The notes below the pieces were generated by a model, which worked only from the letters and a program-made list of their open reading frames with translations, was not told the DNA's origin and did not search any database. A stretch of 39,729 nucleotides of DNA from JADJOY01 sp016713535 [NCBI: Deltaproteobacteria bacterium] (GTDB lineage Bacteria; JADJOY01), in the NCBI GenBank assembly GCA_016713535.1, contig JADJOY010000050.1, positions 1 through 39,729 on the forward strand. The letters are read 5' to 3'. The translations under genes were made by a program, and so were the position numbers. Of the stretch, positions 1 to 10,409 are shown in pieces; positions within the stretch are counted from its first letter, which is position 1, and each line of letters starts with the position of its first letter.

Positions 1-1600
1 GACGGCGCGGCCCGGCTGCCTTTCTTCGGCGCATGCCGTTCGCGGTCAAGGACAACATCGACGTGGCGGGATGCCCACCACCGCCGCATTGCCGGCGTTC
101 GCGTATCTGCCCGCGGTCACGGCGCCGGCGGTAGAGAAGGCGCTGCTCGACGCGGGCGCGATCCTGGTCGGCAAGACCAACCTCGGCCAGTTCGCCACCG
201 GGCTGGTGAGGACGCGCTCGCCGTACGGCGTGTGCCATAACGCGTTCGATCCGGGAGTACGTGGCCGGTGGCTCGAGCAGCGGCTCGGCGGCGGTGGCGG
301 TGGCGCGGCGGCTGGTGAGCTTCGCGCTCGGCACCGACACCGCAGGCTCAGGCCGAGGTCAGCGGCCTTCAACGACCTGGTCGGCTGGAAGCCGGCGCGC
401 GGGTCGGGTCGTACGCGGGGTCGTACCGGCGTGTCGCGGCCTCGACACCGCTGTCTCGGTGTTCCACCACCTCGTGCGCGGACGCCGCGCGCATCCTGCC
501 GGTGATCTCCGGGTTCGATCCCGACGATCCGTGGGCGCGCGCCGCGCCCGCTCCGCCGCCGCCACTCCGGGGCGACCTTTCGCTTCGGCATCCCGTCGGC
601 TCCGCCCGATGCGCTCTTCGACGATCCCGAGATGCAGGCGACGTGGAGCGCGCCTTGGCTCACCTCGAAGCGCTCGGCGGCGTCCCCGTGCGCGTCGACC
701 TCGCGCCGTTCCTCCAGGCCGCCGCGCTGCTCTCGGAAGGGGCGTGGGTGGCGGAGCGCTACGCCGCGGTCAGACCTTCATCATTGCCCCCTCGCAACAC
801 GTCGACCCGCGGTCGCGTCAGTCGTGCTCGGCGCGCGGCAGCTGCCCGCACGCGGTGTTCGAGACGATGCACCGGCTGCGCGCGCTCGCCCATCGCACCG
901 AACCGCCGTGGCGCGAGATCGACGCGCTCGTGGTCCCGACGACGCCCGGGATCCCGCGGGTGGACGAGGTGCTGGCGGATCCGATCGCACGCAACGCAGC
1001 TCGGCCGCTACACCAGCCCCGTGAAGAACCTCCTCGACCTCTGCGCGCTGGCACTTCCCGCAGGGTTCGTGCCCCGCGGCCTGCCATTCGGGGTCACGCT
1101 GGGTAGCGCCGCCGTTTCGCGACGAGGCGCTGCTCGCGCTCGGCGAGCGCTTCTGAGCAGACAGGGCGATCGAGCGCCGCGCGCCCCGGCCTCGCCGCGC
1201 GCACCTGCCCTGCCTGCTCGCGGTGGTGGGTGGTTACCATCTGAGCGGCGAGCCGCTCCACGAGTAAGCTCGTGGCGCTCGGCGCGCGGCGAGAGTGTGG
1301 AGCGGCCGGACCGAAAACCGAGCTACCGGCTCTACGCGCTCATACGTTACCAGCTTCGCCCAAGCCGGGGCTGGTGCGGGTCGCTGCGGATGGGTAACCA
1401 TCGAGGTCGAGGTCTACGCCCTCGCCCCCGCCGCGTCGTTCCGGCACCTTCGTGCGCCAGGTTCCGCAGCCGCTCGCGATCAGCAAGGTGAGCCTCGCCG
1501 GACGGAAGCCGGAGTGCCGGGATTCGTGTGCAGGCCACGCGGCGCTCGTGGGCGCCACCGACATCAGCGAGTGGGGCGGCTGGCGCGCGCCTGGCGCCAA
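1..1600 (+). pseudogene. atzF: Allophanate hydrolase (AtzF type), 5'-truncated by window edge, multiple frame breaks
   Basis: Allophanate hydrolase splits allophanate to ammonia and CO2, the last step of urea degradation by urea carboxylase. Reading across frames gives an almost continuous amidase-signature protein: the catalytic Lys lies in 'PFAVKDNIDVAG' (about 45-70), then 'PTTAALPAFAYLPAV', the Gly/Ser stretch 'GGSSSGSAAVAVARR' (about 265-310) and 'GTDTAGSG' with the nucleophilic Ser (about 330-350). Later segments 'LVVPTTPGIPRVDEVLADP' (about 930-985) and 'RYTSPVKNLLDLCALALP' (about 1005-1060) are typical of this subfamily. The C-terminal allophanate hydrolase domain is recognisable in 'GTFVRQVPQPLAISKVSL' (about 1440-1495) and 'ALVGATDISEWGGWRA' (about 1540-1590). 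At least eight indels break the frame, but the residues between them are intact. That pattern suggests consensus error as much as decay. The end is approximate. Confidence 0.8.
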
Positions 1601-2632
1601 CGAACGAGCAGGCTCGCGGGCACAGCCGCGCGCGTAGCGCAGGCCCGACGCCCCACGCCGTCGCTCGCGCCGAGCGCGATGAGTCGCGCTCTGCTGCGCT
1701 CGGCTGCGCCGAAGCATGACGCCATCGAAGCGTTCCCGCTGGGTCGTTCACTGACGCCGCGTGGGCCCGGCGACGGGGATGGAACCCCACGTCTGCAATT
1801 TTCGTGAGCGCAGGGGCTCCGTCCCCGCGTCGCGTCGCTCTCTCTCGAGCGCTTCACCTGCTCGTCGTGGGCGTCGCCGCCTCGATTGGTTCCATGGGGC
1901 CGCCCTTGGTGCGGCGGGACCAAGCGCCGCGCCCCGGCGCTTCGTGGAGTCCGCAGAGGTTCTCGAGTGATTCCGCGACGCGCGTTGCGGCGATCGACGA
2001 GCCGCGGTGCTGGCACCGCGTCTGCACAGTGATCCGCTCGCGACGGAGCCTTCGCTCCGAACGAGTCGAGCCGCAACTCCGCGATGGCTTCCGCTTCCTC
2101 TCCACCGGCCACGACCGCCGCGCCGCGCTGCTGGTGCTGGTGCTGTGCGTGGGCATCGCCGGCGCGGTCATCCCGCTCGATCGTCCGTACGCCCGCACCG
2201 CGGCGTTCGGCTCTCGTGCCAGCGTGGGCGGTGTCGGGCGTGCTCTCGCACGTCGGCGCGCGCGGCGGCCTCCACACCGCGGCGCTCGGCCGCGGCGCCG
2301 CCACTCGCGACGCTGTGACCCACGCGCTCGAGTCGGTGCGCGCGAGCCGCGCTGCGCCGCTCGGCGCGTCGTCGTTCGAGACTTCGCCGAGCTCTCGGCA
2401 GTCGCGATCCGCGCCCGCGGTCGCGAGCCTCGACAATGTTACCGTTCGCGTGTCGAGCGCCGCAGGCACGCGCCGCCTCCGCGCGTCTGACCGCCCGCCG
2501 GACCCGCCTGCGCATCGTCGCCGGCCGTTCGATTCCACGCCCAGCGTAGGCCGCTGGATCACCCGAGATCCTTCGTCGCGGCCCGACCCGCCACGGCGAG
2601 TGGACCCCAGGACCGTCCGTAGAGGAGGAACC
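1601..2632. other. About 1 kb without a supportable gene
   Basis: No reading frame here has a convincing start, family motif or uninterrupted coding pattern. A faint membrane-like segment can be read around 2090-2330 ('ALLVLVLCVGIAGAVIPLDR' in one frame, then 'GVLSHVGARGGLHTAALG' in another). It could be a decayed or indel-ridden membrane protein gene, possibly phosphatase-like, but this is too weak to call. A degenerate copy of the dispersed palindromic repeat lies at 1757-1815. Confidence 0.4.
1757..1815 (+). repeat. Degenerate copy of the composite palindromic repeat
   Basis: The segment reads GCGTGGGCCCGGCGACGGG, then GATGGAACCCC, a short spacer, and GGGGCTCCGTCCCCGCG. It matches the core of each 190-bp unit near 30.4-30.9 kb in the same order (hairpin B, then hairpin A), with several small differences. 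It lies about 160 bp downstream of the allophanate hydrolase gene. Confidence 0.7.
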
Positions 2633-2990
2633 GTGAAAGAGCGAATCGAAGCGATCCGTGGAAGCCCTTCAAGCTGGACGAGGTGCGGGAGGGTCCTGAC
2701 ACAGCTCAGCGTGTCGGAATGACCGTGTCCGAGGTGCGCAGGTTCCGGTGCATAGAAGGGCACACCGAAACCTATCGAGGAGCCGGAGTACCGGATCGAC
2801 CTGATCCCGAAGGCGAAGATCGAGGTGATCGTCGCCGACGAGCGCGTCAGGGATCGTGACGGCCATCCTACCGCCGCCGCGCGCACCGGCACCATCGGCG
2901 ACGGAAAGATCTTCGTCACGCCCGTCGACGAAGCGGTGCGCATCCGCACCGGCGAAACCGGCAACCAGGCACTGGAACCACGAGCAGCCG
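2633..2990 (+). pseudogene. glnK: PII signal protein GlnK-like (first copy), frame-broken
   Basis: PII proteins are small trimeric sensors of 2-oxoglutarate, ATP/ADP and glutamine status; GlnK types bind and close AmtB channels. GTG start at 2633, preceded by AGAGGAGGAACC. Across frames the protein reads '[17 protein letters not shown]', 'GMTVSEV', 'GHTETYRGA', '[16 protein letters not shown]', '[20 protein letters not shown]' and 'IRTGETGNQALE'. The T-loop Tyr in the EYRID segment, the usual uridylylation site, is kept. Several single-base indels break the frame and no stop is seen before the Amt start; the end given is where family homology stops. The amt gene follows within about 40 bp, the canonical glnK-amtB order. 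Confidence 0.8.
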
Positions 2991-3028
2991 ATCGAGGCGG
3001 AACCGCCTCGATCCGCGAGGGAGCACCG

Positions 3029-4734
3029 ATGAAAAGGTTCGTATCCGTTCGTTGCATGACGTCCGCGCTGCTCGCGGCTGTCGCGCTCGCGATGCACGCG
3101 AGCGCGGTGCCGCGCAGGGAGCCCGAGGCCGCTGGTAACCGGCAGCGGAAGCCGCGGCGCTGCGCCCGCGCTGCCGGCCTACTTCTCCGGCGCGAGCGCC
3201 GATCCGGCGAAACCACGTGGGCCCGATCCGACGGGCGCCGCGGGCGCGTGTGTGGGCGACTCCGCCGGCGACGCCAAGGGCGACGCGCCGTCGAGCTAGG
3301 CCTCTCCGATCTCTACGACCGCGTGGCCCACAACCTGTTCTCGATCAACATGGGTGGACCGCTCACCCGGCTTCCTGGTGATGTGCTGCAGGCCGGCTTC
3401 ATGTACCGTGGAGCCGGTCTGTGCCGCGCGAAGAACGCGGCCCACACCTCGGCCATGAACCTGATGATCTACCCGCTCGGCTGTCTCGCCTTCTGGGCCT
3501 ACGGCTTCGCGATCGGCTGGGGAACTGGTTCAACGGCCCGGTCGCGCCAGGCTGGACTCGTCCCTCGGACCGGGCACGTCCGTGCTGAACGGCGGCCTCG
3601 ACTCGGCGCGACGGGCACGGGCGCCTTCGGTACGGCCTCCCCGGCACCAAGGGCTTCTTCTCTCATGTCGTCGGTCGGCGACGTGAGCGTCCTGGCGCTC
3701 TTCTTCTTCATGATGGTGTTCATGGACACCACGGCCACCATCCCCACCGGCGCCATGGCGGAGCGCTGGTCGTGGAAGAACTTCTGCTTGTTCGGCCTGT
3801 GGGTGGCGATTCCCTACTGCGTCTACGCGAACTGGGTGTGGGGCGGCGGCTGGCTCGCGCAGTCGGGCCTGAACTGGGGTTTCGGCCACGGCGCCGTGGA
3901 CTTCGCGGGATCGGGGTGGTCCACGCGATGGGCGGCTTCATCAGCCTCGCGGGCGCGATCGTCATCGGGCCGCGCATCGGCAAGTTCGTGAACGGCAAGC
4001 CGCAGGCGATCCCGGCGCACGACATCCCCGCGGTGGTGCTCGGGACGTTCATCCTGTGCTTCGGCTGGTTCGGCTTCAATCCCGGCTCGACGCTCTCCGG
4101 CACCGACCTGCGCATCAGCTACGTGATCGTCAACACGATGCTCGCCGGCATCATGGGCGCGATCGCGTCCATGGTGACGCTGCAGGCCAAGGGGCTCAAG
4201 CCCGACCCCTCGATGATGTGCAACGGCATGCTCGCCGGGCTGGTGGCCATCACGGCCCCGTGTGCGTTCGTCGACCCGTGGGCGGCGGCCGTGATCGGCG
4301 GCATCGCCGGCGTGGTGGTGGTGTTCAGCGTGTTCTTCTGGGGGAACCGCCGGTATCGACGACCCCGTCGGCGCGATCTCGGTACACGGCATCAACGGCC
4401 TGTGGGGCGTCATCTCGGTGGGAATCTTCGCCACCGGACAGTACGGCGCGGGCTGGAACGGCGTGGTGCGCCCCGGATGGTCGAGAAGTACGGCTCGGAC
4501 GGCGTGCGCGGCCTCCTCTACGGCGACATCTCGCAGCTCTGGGCGCAGCTCCTCAACGCAGCGGTGGTCGCGGTGTTCGGCTTCGTCATGGCGTACGTGT
4601 GGTTCAAGATCAGCGACAAGATCACTCCGATCCGTGTCTCGAAGGAGACGGAGCTCCAGGGCCTCGACGGCCCCGAGATGGGCGCGCTCGCCTATCCGGA
4701 CTTCCCGATCCACAGCGGTCCGCGTTTTGGTTGA
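3029..4734 (+). pseudogene. amt: Ammonium transporter Amt (first copy), frame-broken
   Basis: Amt proteins are trimeric inner-membrane channels that conduct ammonium. ATG at 3029 follows GCGAGGGAGCACCG. The first about 25 residues look like a signal peptide ('SALLAAVALAMHASA'). The mature part reads 'DLYDRVAHNLFSINM', 'QAGFMY', 'GLCRAKNAAHTSAMNLMIYP', 'MVFMDTTATIPTGAMAERW', 'GSGVVHAMGGFISLAGAIVI' with the first pore His, 'FGFNPGSTLSGTDLR' and 'ISVHGINGLWGVISVGIFA' with the second pore His, ending 'YPDFPIHSGPRFG'. About six or more indels occur, concentrated at 3130-3660 and near 3915, 4355 and 4480. This copy has the GLCRAKN-type helix-1 signature, unlike the second Amt (GGLVRTKN), so the two belong to different Amt subgroups. 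The pairing with PII indicates PII control. Confidence 0.85.
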
Positions 4735-4755
4735 TTTCTTCCGGTAGGTGAGCTC

Positions 4756-4787
4756 GAAGGGCCGGTCCCGGATGGGGCCGGCCCTTC
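4756..4787 (+). terminator. Strong hairpin after amt 1
   Basis: A 14-bp near-perfect stem (GAAGGGCCGGTCCC against GGGGCCGGCCCTTC, loop GGAT) begins 21 bp after the amt stop. There is no U-tract, so it may be a terminator without a poly-U tail or an RNA-stabilising hairpin. It separates amt from the transporter gene at 4806. Confidence 0.6.
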
Positions 4788-4805
4788 GCACGAGAGGGGG
4801 GCGAG

Positions 4806-6131
4806 ATGATCACGGACGTGCCGCTGTGGACCGTGGTTCCCTTCGTGGGGATGCTGCTCAGCATCGCGCTCTTCCCGCTCTTCGAGCCCCACCGGTGGGA
4901 GAGCAATCGCACCAAGGCGCTGGTTTCGGCGGCGTGGTCGGCGCCGGTGCTCCTCTATTTCTTGCTCGGGCACGGCGCCGCCGGCGCCCACGAGCTCCTC
5001 GACAAGGGCAAGGACTACACCTCGTTCATCGTGCTGCTCGGCACGCTGTTCGTGATCACCGGCGGCATCCACGTGCGCGGCTCGCTGGCGGGGACGCCGC
5101 TCGTCAACACCGCGATCCTCGCCCTGGGGGGCTGCCTGGCGAGCGTGATCGGCACCACCGGCGCCTCCGCGGTGCTGATCCGGCCGATCCTGCGCGCCAA
5201 CGTGTCGCGCGAGCGTACCCAGCACATCGTGGTGTTCTTCATCTTCGTCGTGTCGAACTGCGGCGGGCTGCTCACGCCGCTCGGCGACCCGCCGCTCTTC
5301 CTGGGCTTCCTGCGCGGCGTGCCGTTCACCTGGACGCTTCAGCTCTGGAAGCAATGGCTCTTCGTGAACGGCGCCTTGCTGGTCATCTTCAACGTCTGGG
5401 ACCAGATCGTCCTCGACCGCGAGGAGCGCGAGCGCCCCGGCTCGCAGCTCGAGGAGGTGATGAAGCACGAGCCGCTCCGGGTGTACGGGCTCGTGAACGT
5501 GTGGTTCCTCCTGGCGGTGATCGCGATCATCTTCTGCGCCGGGCAGGGGATCGGGAACGGCGGCCACCCGTGGCCGTTCGGCCTCCAGGAGGGGCTCATG
5601 CTCACGGCGGGCGCCGCGGCGTGGGTGGCGTCGGGGCCGCACAACCGGCTCGAGAATCGCTTCACCTTCGGGCCGATGGCGGAGGTCGCGATCCTGTTCG
5701 CCGCGATCTTCATCACCATGACGCCGGCGCTGCTCACGTTGAATGCAAGCGCCGCGAAGCTCGGCCTCTCCGAGCCGTGGCGGCTCTTCTGGGCCTCGGG
5801 AGTGCTTTCGAGCTTCCTCGACAACGCGCCCACCTACCTCACGTTCGCGGCGTCGTCGGTGGGACGCGCCGGAGTGCCGCTCGAGGGGCGCTACCTCGGC
5901 GAGCTCCTGGCCCAGGGACCGAGCTGGGGCGTCGAGCTGGCCGCGATCTCGTGCGGCGCGGTGTTCATGGGCGCCAACAGCTACATCGGTAACGGCCCCA
6001 ACTTCATGGTCAAGGCGATCGCCGAGGAGAACGGCGTGCACATGCCGAGCTTCTTCGGCTACATGGCCTACTCGATGGGGATCCTGGTGCCGCTCTTCGT
6101 GATCGTGACGCTGCTCTTCTTCCGCGGCTGA
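4806..6131 (+). CDS. CitMHS_2-type sodium:proton antiporter / citrate-family transporter
   Basis: A 441-residue polytopic inner-membrane protein of the ion-transporter superfamily, CitMHS_2 branch (annotated as putative citrate transporter or Na+/H+ antiporter). About 11-12 membrane segments alternate with short loops. The two inverted-repeat hallmarks are visible: 'SVIGTTGASAVLIRP' with 'SNCGGLLTPLGDPPLFLG' in the first half (residues about 115-175), and 'SSFLDNAPTYLTFAA' with 'GAVFMGANSYIGNGPNFMVK' in the second (about 335-400). ATG at 4806 follows GAGAGGGGGGCGAG. The frame is intact, in contrast to its neighbours. It sits between two PII-Amt pairs, which does not by itself reveal the substrate: carboxylate uptake feeding ammonium assimilation and Na+/H+ exchange are both possible. 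Confidence 0.85.
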   Translation: MITDVPLWTVVPFVGMLLSIALFPLFEPHRWESNRTKALVSAAWSAPVLLYFLLGHGAAGAHELLDKGKDYTSFIVLLGTLFVITGGIHVRGSLAGTPLVNTAILALGGCLASVIGTTGASAVLIRPILRANVSRERTQHIVVFFIFVVSNCGGLLTPLGDPPLFLGFLRGVPFTWTLQLWKQWLFVNGALLVIFNVWDQIVLDREERERPGSQLEEVMKHEPLRVYGLVNVWFLLAVIAIIFCAGQGIGNGGHPWPFGLQEGLMLTAGAAAWVASGPHNRLENRFTFGPMAEVAILFAAIFITMTPALLTLNASAAKLGLSEPWRLFWASGVLSSFLDNAPTYLTFAASSVGRAGVPLEGRYLGELLAQGPSWGVELAAISCGAVFMGANSYIGNGPNFMVKAIAEENGVHMPSFFGYMAYSMGILVPLFVIVTLLFFRG

Positions 6132-7012
6132 TCCTTCTCGCGCTCCGCGCCGCCGCCGCTGGCGCGATCCTCGGGGAGGGGAGCTCGCGGCTCGTCCGGA
6201 AGGACACGACGAGCATCGCGAGATGCCCTTCATGCTCCCGGCTCGACAGCGCCAGACCGCCACCCGACAGACGATCTCGCCCGCGCGCGGCGTTGCGGGC
6301 GTGAGATCCGAGGCGGCGTGGGCGGTGGGTGCATCGAGCGCGGCGGTGCCCGGGCGCCAGGGCTGGCGCCGGGGTGCCGCGCGGCTCGCGCGGGCACCGC
6401 ACCGCCTGGCGAGCCTCGGGCTCGCGCTGGTCGTGCTCGGCGCGACGGCGCTCGCTCCGCGCTCGCGGCCGACCTCGTGGGCGAGCCGTTCAGCGTCCCG
6501 CGCTCGGTGACGAGCGGCGGGCGTGGCCACGACGACGGCCACCTCGAGAGCGGTGCCCACTCGCGCTCGGCGGACCGGTCCCTGACCTGGGCGAGCGCGG
6601 GCGACCGCGAGCGCGCCGTCGAGTCGTTCCGCGCCGCGCGCAAGACCGGACCCCACGCGCCGACGCGGGTGGCGTCGCTCGGCCCCGCGGGCCTGTGCGT
6701 CGCCGGCGTACGCGACGTGCTGCGACCCGGCACTGCCGGGTCCGGGCGCGTCCGAGCGCTCGTCCGCTCGCTCGGCGCCGCCCCGCGCGGGCCGCCCGCC
6801 CAGCGCTTTTGATCCCCGAGAGCAAGACTCAGCGCGCGTCTGACGCGTCCCGCGCCCGAGTGGGGGGCCGGTTCCCTGGAGGCTTGCCCGCCGCGGATTG
6901 CGCCCAGACACGCACCAACACGACCCGAGGTGAGGCCGGCCGCCCGAGGCGCGGGCGCCGCCGCTACCCGCGGTCGACGAGGCGGCGCGCGCGAGCGCAC
7001 CGAGGAGACGAC
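6132..7012. other. About 0.9 kb without a supportable gene
   Basis: No frame shows a recognisable family. A signal-peptide-like run ('LASLGLALVVLGATALAP', about 6409-6460) followed in another frame by 'ADLVGEPFSVP' hints at a small secreted protein gene broken by indels, but nothing downstream supports it. No sigma-54 type promoter was found ahead of the PII gene at 7013. Confidence 0.35.
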
Positions 7013-7345
<333 letters not shown>

Positions 7346-7347
<2 letters not shown>

Positions 7348-7380
7348 CCCACTCACATCCGACCGACCCGTGAGTGGGTC
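7346..7380 (+). terminator. Perfect 11-bp hairpin between glnK 2 and amt 2
   Basis: GACCCACTCAC (7346-7356) pairs exactly with GTGAGTGGGTC (7370-7380) around a 13-nt loop; the stem begins at the second base of the PII stop codon. With no U-run after it, the likely roles are partial termination or mRNA processing that gives PII and Amt different expression levels. Confidence 0.6.
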
Positions 7381-7401
7381 GCGTCGAGTCAGGAGCAGAC
7401 C

Positions 7402-8890
7402 ATGTCGAAGTTCTCGTTCCGACCGCTCTTCGCGAGCTTGGCCGTCGCGGGCGCGATCCTGGCGCTCTTCTCGTGTCCGTCGCGCGCGCAGGACGGCGCC
7501 GCCGAAGCGGCCGCCGCGCCAGCCGCGGCGACCCCTACCGATCCCAGCCTCGAGCAGCGCATCGCCGATCTCGAGGCGTACGTGAACAATGCCGGCCGCG
7601 TCGCCGACACCGACGCCACCGTGGCCTCGAAGGTGTCGGGCGCCGGGCCCGGTCACAACGGCTGGATGATGACCTGCGCGGCGCTGGTGCTGTTCATGAC
7701 GCTGCCGGGGCTCGCGCTCTTCTACGGCGGGCTGGTGCGCACCAAGAACGTGCTCTCGGTGCTCGCGCAGTGCCTCGGCATCGCGGGGCTGGTGACGATC
7801 CTGTGGTGGGCGGTCGGCTACAGCCTGGTGTTCGCGAAGGGGAGCCCCTTCCTCGGTGGGCTCACCTACAAGTTCTTGGCCGGGGGTGAGCTCGCTGCCC
7901 AACACCGCGTATTCGTACTGGGTGTCGCAGAACGTCTTCTCGATGTACCAGATGATGTTCGCGATCATCACGCCCGCGCTGATCATCGGCGCCATCGCCG
8001 AGCGCATGAAGTTCCCGGCGATCCTGGCGTTCGTGACGGGCTGGATGTTCCTCGTGTACTTCCCGCTCGCGCACATGGTGTGGGGCGCGGACGGCTTCAT
8101 GAACGGCGTCTGGAACTCGTCCGCCACCATCAAGGCGATCGACTTCGCGGGCGGCACCGTGGTGCACATGTCGTCGGGCTGGTCGGCGCTGGTGCTGTGC
8201 CTGATCCTCGGACCGCGCATTGGCTTCCGCAAGGACGCGATGCTGCCGCACAGCATGGTGCTGTGCATGGTCGGCACCGGCATGCTGTGGGTCGGCTGGT
8301 ACGGCTTCAACGCCGGCAGCGCGGTGGCGGCGGACGGTGTGGCGGCGAACGCGTTCGCGACCACGACGATCGCGGCGGCGGTGGCGGCCTTCACCTGGGG
8401 CGTCGCCGAGTACATCGAGAAGGGGAAGCCGAGCGTGCTCGGCTTCTGCTCGGGCGCCGTGGCCGGGCTGGTCGTGGTGACACCCGCGTGCGGCTTCATC
8501 ACCACCACCTCGGCGGTCATCGTCGGCATCCTCGCCGGGCTGGTGCCGTTCTTCGCGTGCACCAAGCTCAAGGCCAAGCTCGGCTACGACGACGCCCTCG
8601 ACACCTTCGGCGTCCACGCCGTGGGCGGCACCCTCGGCGCCTTGCTGACCGGCATCTTCGCCGACATCGAGGCCAACCCGAACCTCGCCACGAACCTGAA
8701 GGACCTGGTGGGGAACGGGCTCTGGATCGAGCAGCTCAAGGCGATGGTGCTCACGATCGTGATGTCGGTGGTGGCCACGGCCGTCCTCGGCCTCGTCATC
8801 AAGGCGACCATCGGTCTGCGCCCGAACGAGGAGAACGAGCGCATCGGGCTCGACCTCGCGGAGCACGGCGAGGCCGGCTACAACTACTGA
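7402..8890 (+). CDS. amt: Ammonium transporter Amt (second copy), one frame break
   Basis: Inner-membrane ammonium channel of about 495 residues. ATG at 7402 follows AGTCAGGAGCAGACC. Residues 1-30 form a signal peptide, followed by an Ala-rich linker and 'DPSLEQRIADLEAYV', then the Amt core: 'LPGLALFYGGLVRTKNVLS', 'AIIGAIAERMK'-like 'GAIAERMKFPAILAF', 'GGTVVHMSSGWSALV' with the first pore His, 'GWYGFNAGSAVAADG' and 'DTFGVHAVGGTLGALLTGIF' with the second pore His. The frame breaks near 7880-7886, where a run of five G (GGCCGGGGGTGAGC) should be four to continue 'LAGVSSLPNTAYSYW'. A one-base homopolymer insertion suggests a consensus error. The upstream PII gene indicates PII gating. Confidence 0.9.
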
Positions 8891-8911
8891 CGGACGTACC
8901 GGAGTCACGCG

Positions 8912-8944
8912 ACGCCCCGCCGAGGACGGACCTCGGCGGGGCGT
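8912..8944 (+). terminator. Intrinsic-type terminator after amt 2
   Basis: A 14-bp perfect stem, ACGCCCCGCCGAGG and CCTCGGCGGGGCGT with loop ACGGA, starts 22 bp after the amt stop. It closes the nitrogen block. There is no clear U-tract. Confidence 0.75.
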
Positions 8945-9630
8945 TCGCTCGTCGGGCGGCGCGGATCAGCCCGCCTCGTTCACGAGGCCTTCTCCTGCGG
9001 CCGCTGATCGTCGGCATCCGCGGGCGTGATCAGGGCCGTCGGCCCTCGAGCAACGCTCGACCGCGCCTGCGGACCTCGACGCAAGCGTCCACCCGCATCC
9101 GCTCGACGGCCCCGCCTCGGACGGCCCGCCTCCCGGCGGGCCGGAGGCGCGGGTTCGGAGTGGCGCGCGACCGGTCGGTGGGGGCGGCGGCGTGCCCTCG
9201 CGAGCCTTGCGGGCGATTTCGTGCGACCTAGGGGCCATTTTTGCCGGAATTCGCCGCAATCGGCGAACGGTCTGAAAGCAAAAAGTGACAGTTTTCAATG
9301 GCGTAAAGTGATGTAATTAAATGGCGAATCGTGTGTAATTCCACTGGCAAAGTGTGTAATTTTGGAAGGCCGCCGTGTCTCGCCACTCCGCCGGTGGACA
9401 CGCCCTCCACACGGCCGCGCTCGCAGCCTTCGTTGCACAGGGACCGAAGCCTCGCCCTCCGCGGGACGCTGCGCCCGGACGGGTCGAGGTCATCGCGGCG
9501 CGGGCCGCGAGGATGGCGCGTTCCCACGGGTTGCTGGCCACACTGGCTGCAACTCGTCGAGAGCGCTCGCCTCGGCGCAGAGCACGACGATGGGGCCGGC
9601 CCTGACCGACCTCCCCTCGAGAGGAGCTTC
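8945..9630. other. Gene-poor stretch containing a low-GC island
   Basis: No supportable gene lies here. From about 9230 to 9367 the composition drops sharply compared with everything around it, and four related 23-bp repeats lie in this dip (separate entry). The rest is GC-rich sequence without recognisable motifs. Confidence 0.5.
9276..9367. mobile_element. Four 23-bp repeats, probable relic end of a transposable element
   Basis: Repeats begin at 9276, 9299, 9322 and 9345, exactly 23 bp apart. Three open with TGGC and hold an AAAGTG or CGTG core followed by GTAATT (ATGTAATT, GTGTAATT, GTGTAATT); the first is more diverged (AAAGTGACAGTTTT). The island is AT-rich in a 70 % GC genome. Arrays of 20-25 bp repeats at the ends are known for IS21-family and Tn7-like elements, where the DDE transposase binds. 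No transposase gene is visible nearby, so this would be a solo or decayed end. An array of binding sites for a regulator is the alternative. Confidence 0.45.
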
Positions 9631-9924
9631 ATGAACGCGACCGACCTGGCGATGGCGGTGGTCAACCGGATGCTCGCGCAGCCCGGGTTCGTGGCGACGG
9701 AGCCGGCGACGCGCGTGCTGATCGCGGAGATCACCGTGGCGATCGCTCGCGCCCAGCTCGAGGCCCAGCGCGAGGTGTGGCAGGCACTCGCCGACCTGGC
9801 GTCGCCGAAGGTCGCCGACGCCGACGAGGCGCTGGTTCACCTGCGCGAGGCCGAGGCCACGTTGCTGGCCCTCAAGCTCACCTCGCCAGGGCCAGAGCCG
9901 GACCCGCCCGAAGCGCAGGGTTGA
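9631..9924 (+). CDS. Hypothetical protein, 97 aa, helical
   Basis: ATG at 9631 is preceded by a good ribosome binding site (GAGAGGAGCTTC). The product is short, predicted mostly helical and rich in Ala, Leu and Glu ('DLAMAVVNRMLAQPGF', 'LIAEITVAIARAQLEAQREV'), with a Pro-rich acidic tail. There is no signal peptide or membrane segment. Coding potential is good: there is one clean frame, and the G/C bias at the third codon position fits. The family is not recognised. It follows the repeat island and precedes another small hypothetical gene on the same strand. Confidence 0.6.
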   Translation: MNATDLAMAVVNRMLAQPGFVATEPATRVLIAEITVAIARAQLEAQREVWQALADLASPKVADADEALVHLREAEATLLALKLTSPGPEPDPPEAQG

Positions 9925-10064
9925 GAGCCGCGGGTGCGAACCAGCGGCGTGCCGCGGCCGCTCCGAGCCTCCGGGTGCCCTGACGAATGCGCCGTTCGGC
10001 GACGGTGCACTACGATTCGCCGCATTCGCGTCGAGGAGGCCGGTGCTGGCTGGCAAGGGTGCGC

Positions 10065-10409
10065 ATGGCTCCGCTGGGCGACGAACACACCACCCGGGTC
10101 ATCCGGCCGGCGCAGCTCGCGTTGCTCTCGACGCCCGCGCTCGAGATCGCGGAGACGATCGTTCGTGCCTCGCGATCGTGCTACGCGCAGACCTGGCGTC
10201 GCGACACCGAGCATCGCGTGTGGCGCGCAACGACCCACGACGGCTCGGATCGGGCGGCGCTGGGGTTCGGCGCCGATGAGTGCGCGAACCTGAGACGGCT
10301 CGCGCACGCCGCGGGCGGGTGGGTCGCGTGGACGACGAACCCGGTCTTCGTCCCGCTCGCGTCGTGGCTCGCGCTCCATCGCACCTGGGCCGAGCTGAAC
10401 CCCGAATGA
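10065..10409 (+). CDS. Hypothetical protein, about 114 aa
   Basis: The frame is open from 9987; ATG at 10065 or the adjacent in-frame GTG at 10059 are the likeliest starts, with a GAGGAGG about 20 bp upstream, so the start is uncertain. The product is soluble, with 'LLSTPALEIAETIVRAS', 'HRVWRATTHDGSDRAALGF' and 'WLALHRTWAEL'. Trp and His are frequent for its size. No domain is recognised. Confidence 0.45.
   Translation: MAPLGDEHTTRVIRPAQLALLSTPALEIAETIVRASRSCYAQTWRRDTEHRVWRATTHDGSDRAALGFGADECANLRRLAHAAGGWVAWTTNPVFVPLASWLALHRTWAELNPE

Noticed and set aside
2090-2330. Phosphatidic-acid-phosphatase-like membrane protein remnant
   Set aside because: Only a hydrophobic stretch is seen across two frames; none of the catalytic motifs could be found.
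9543-9565. Sigma-54-like site upstream of the 97-aa gene
   Set aside because: The GG to GC distance is 11 rather than 10 and the rest of the match is poor.
9368-9605. Transposase fragment next to the 23-bp repeats
   Set aside because: Translations on both strands show no DDE or IstB-type motif; composition returns to host GC.
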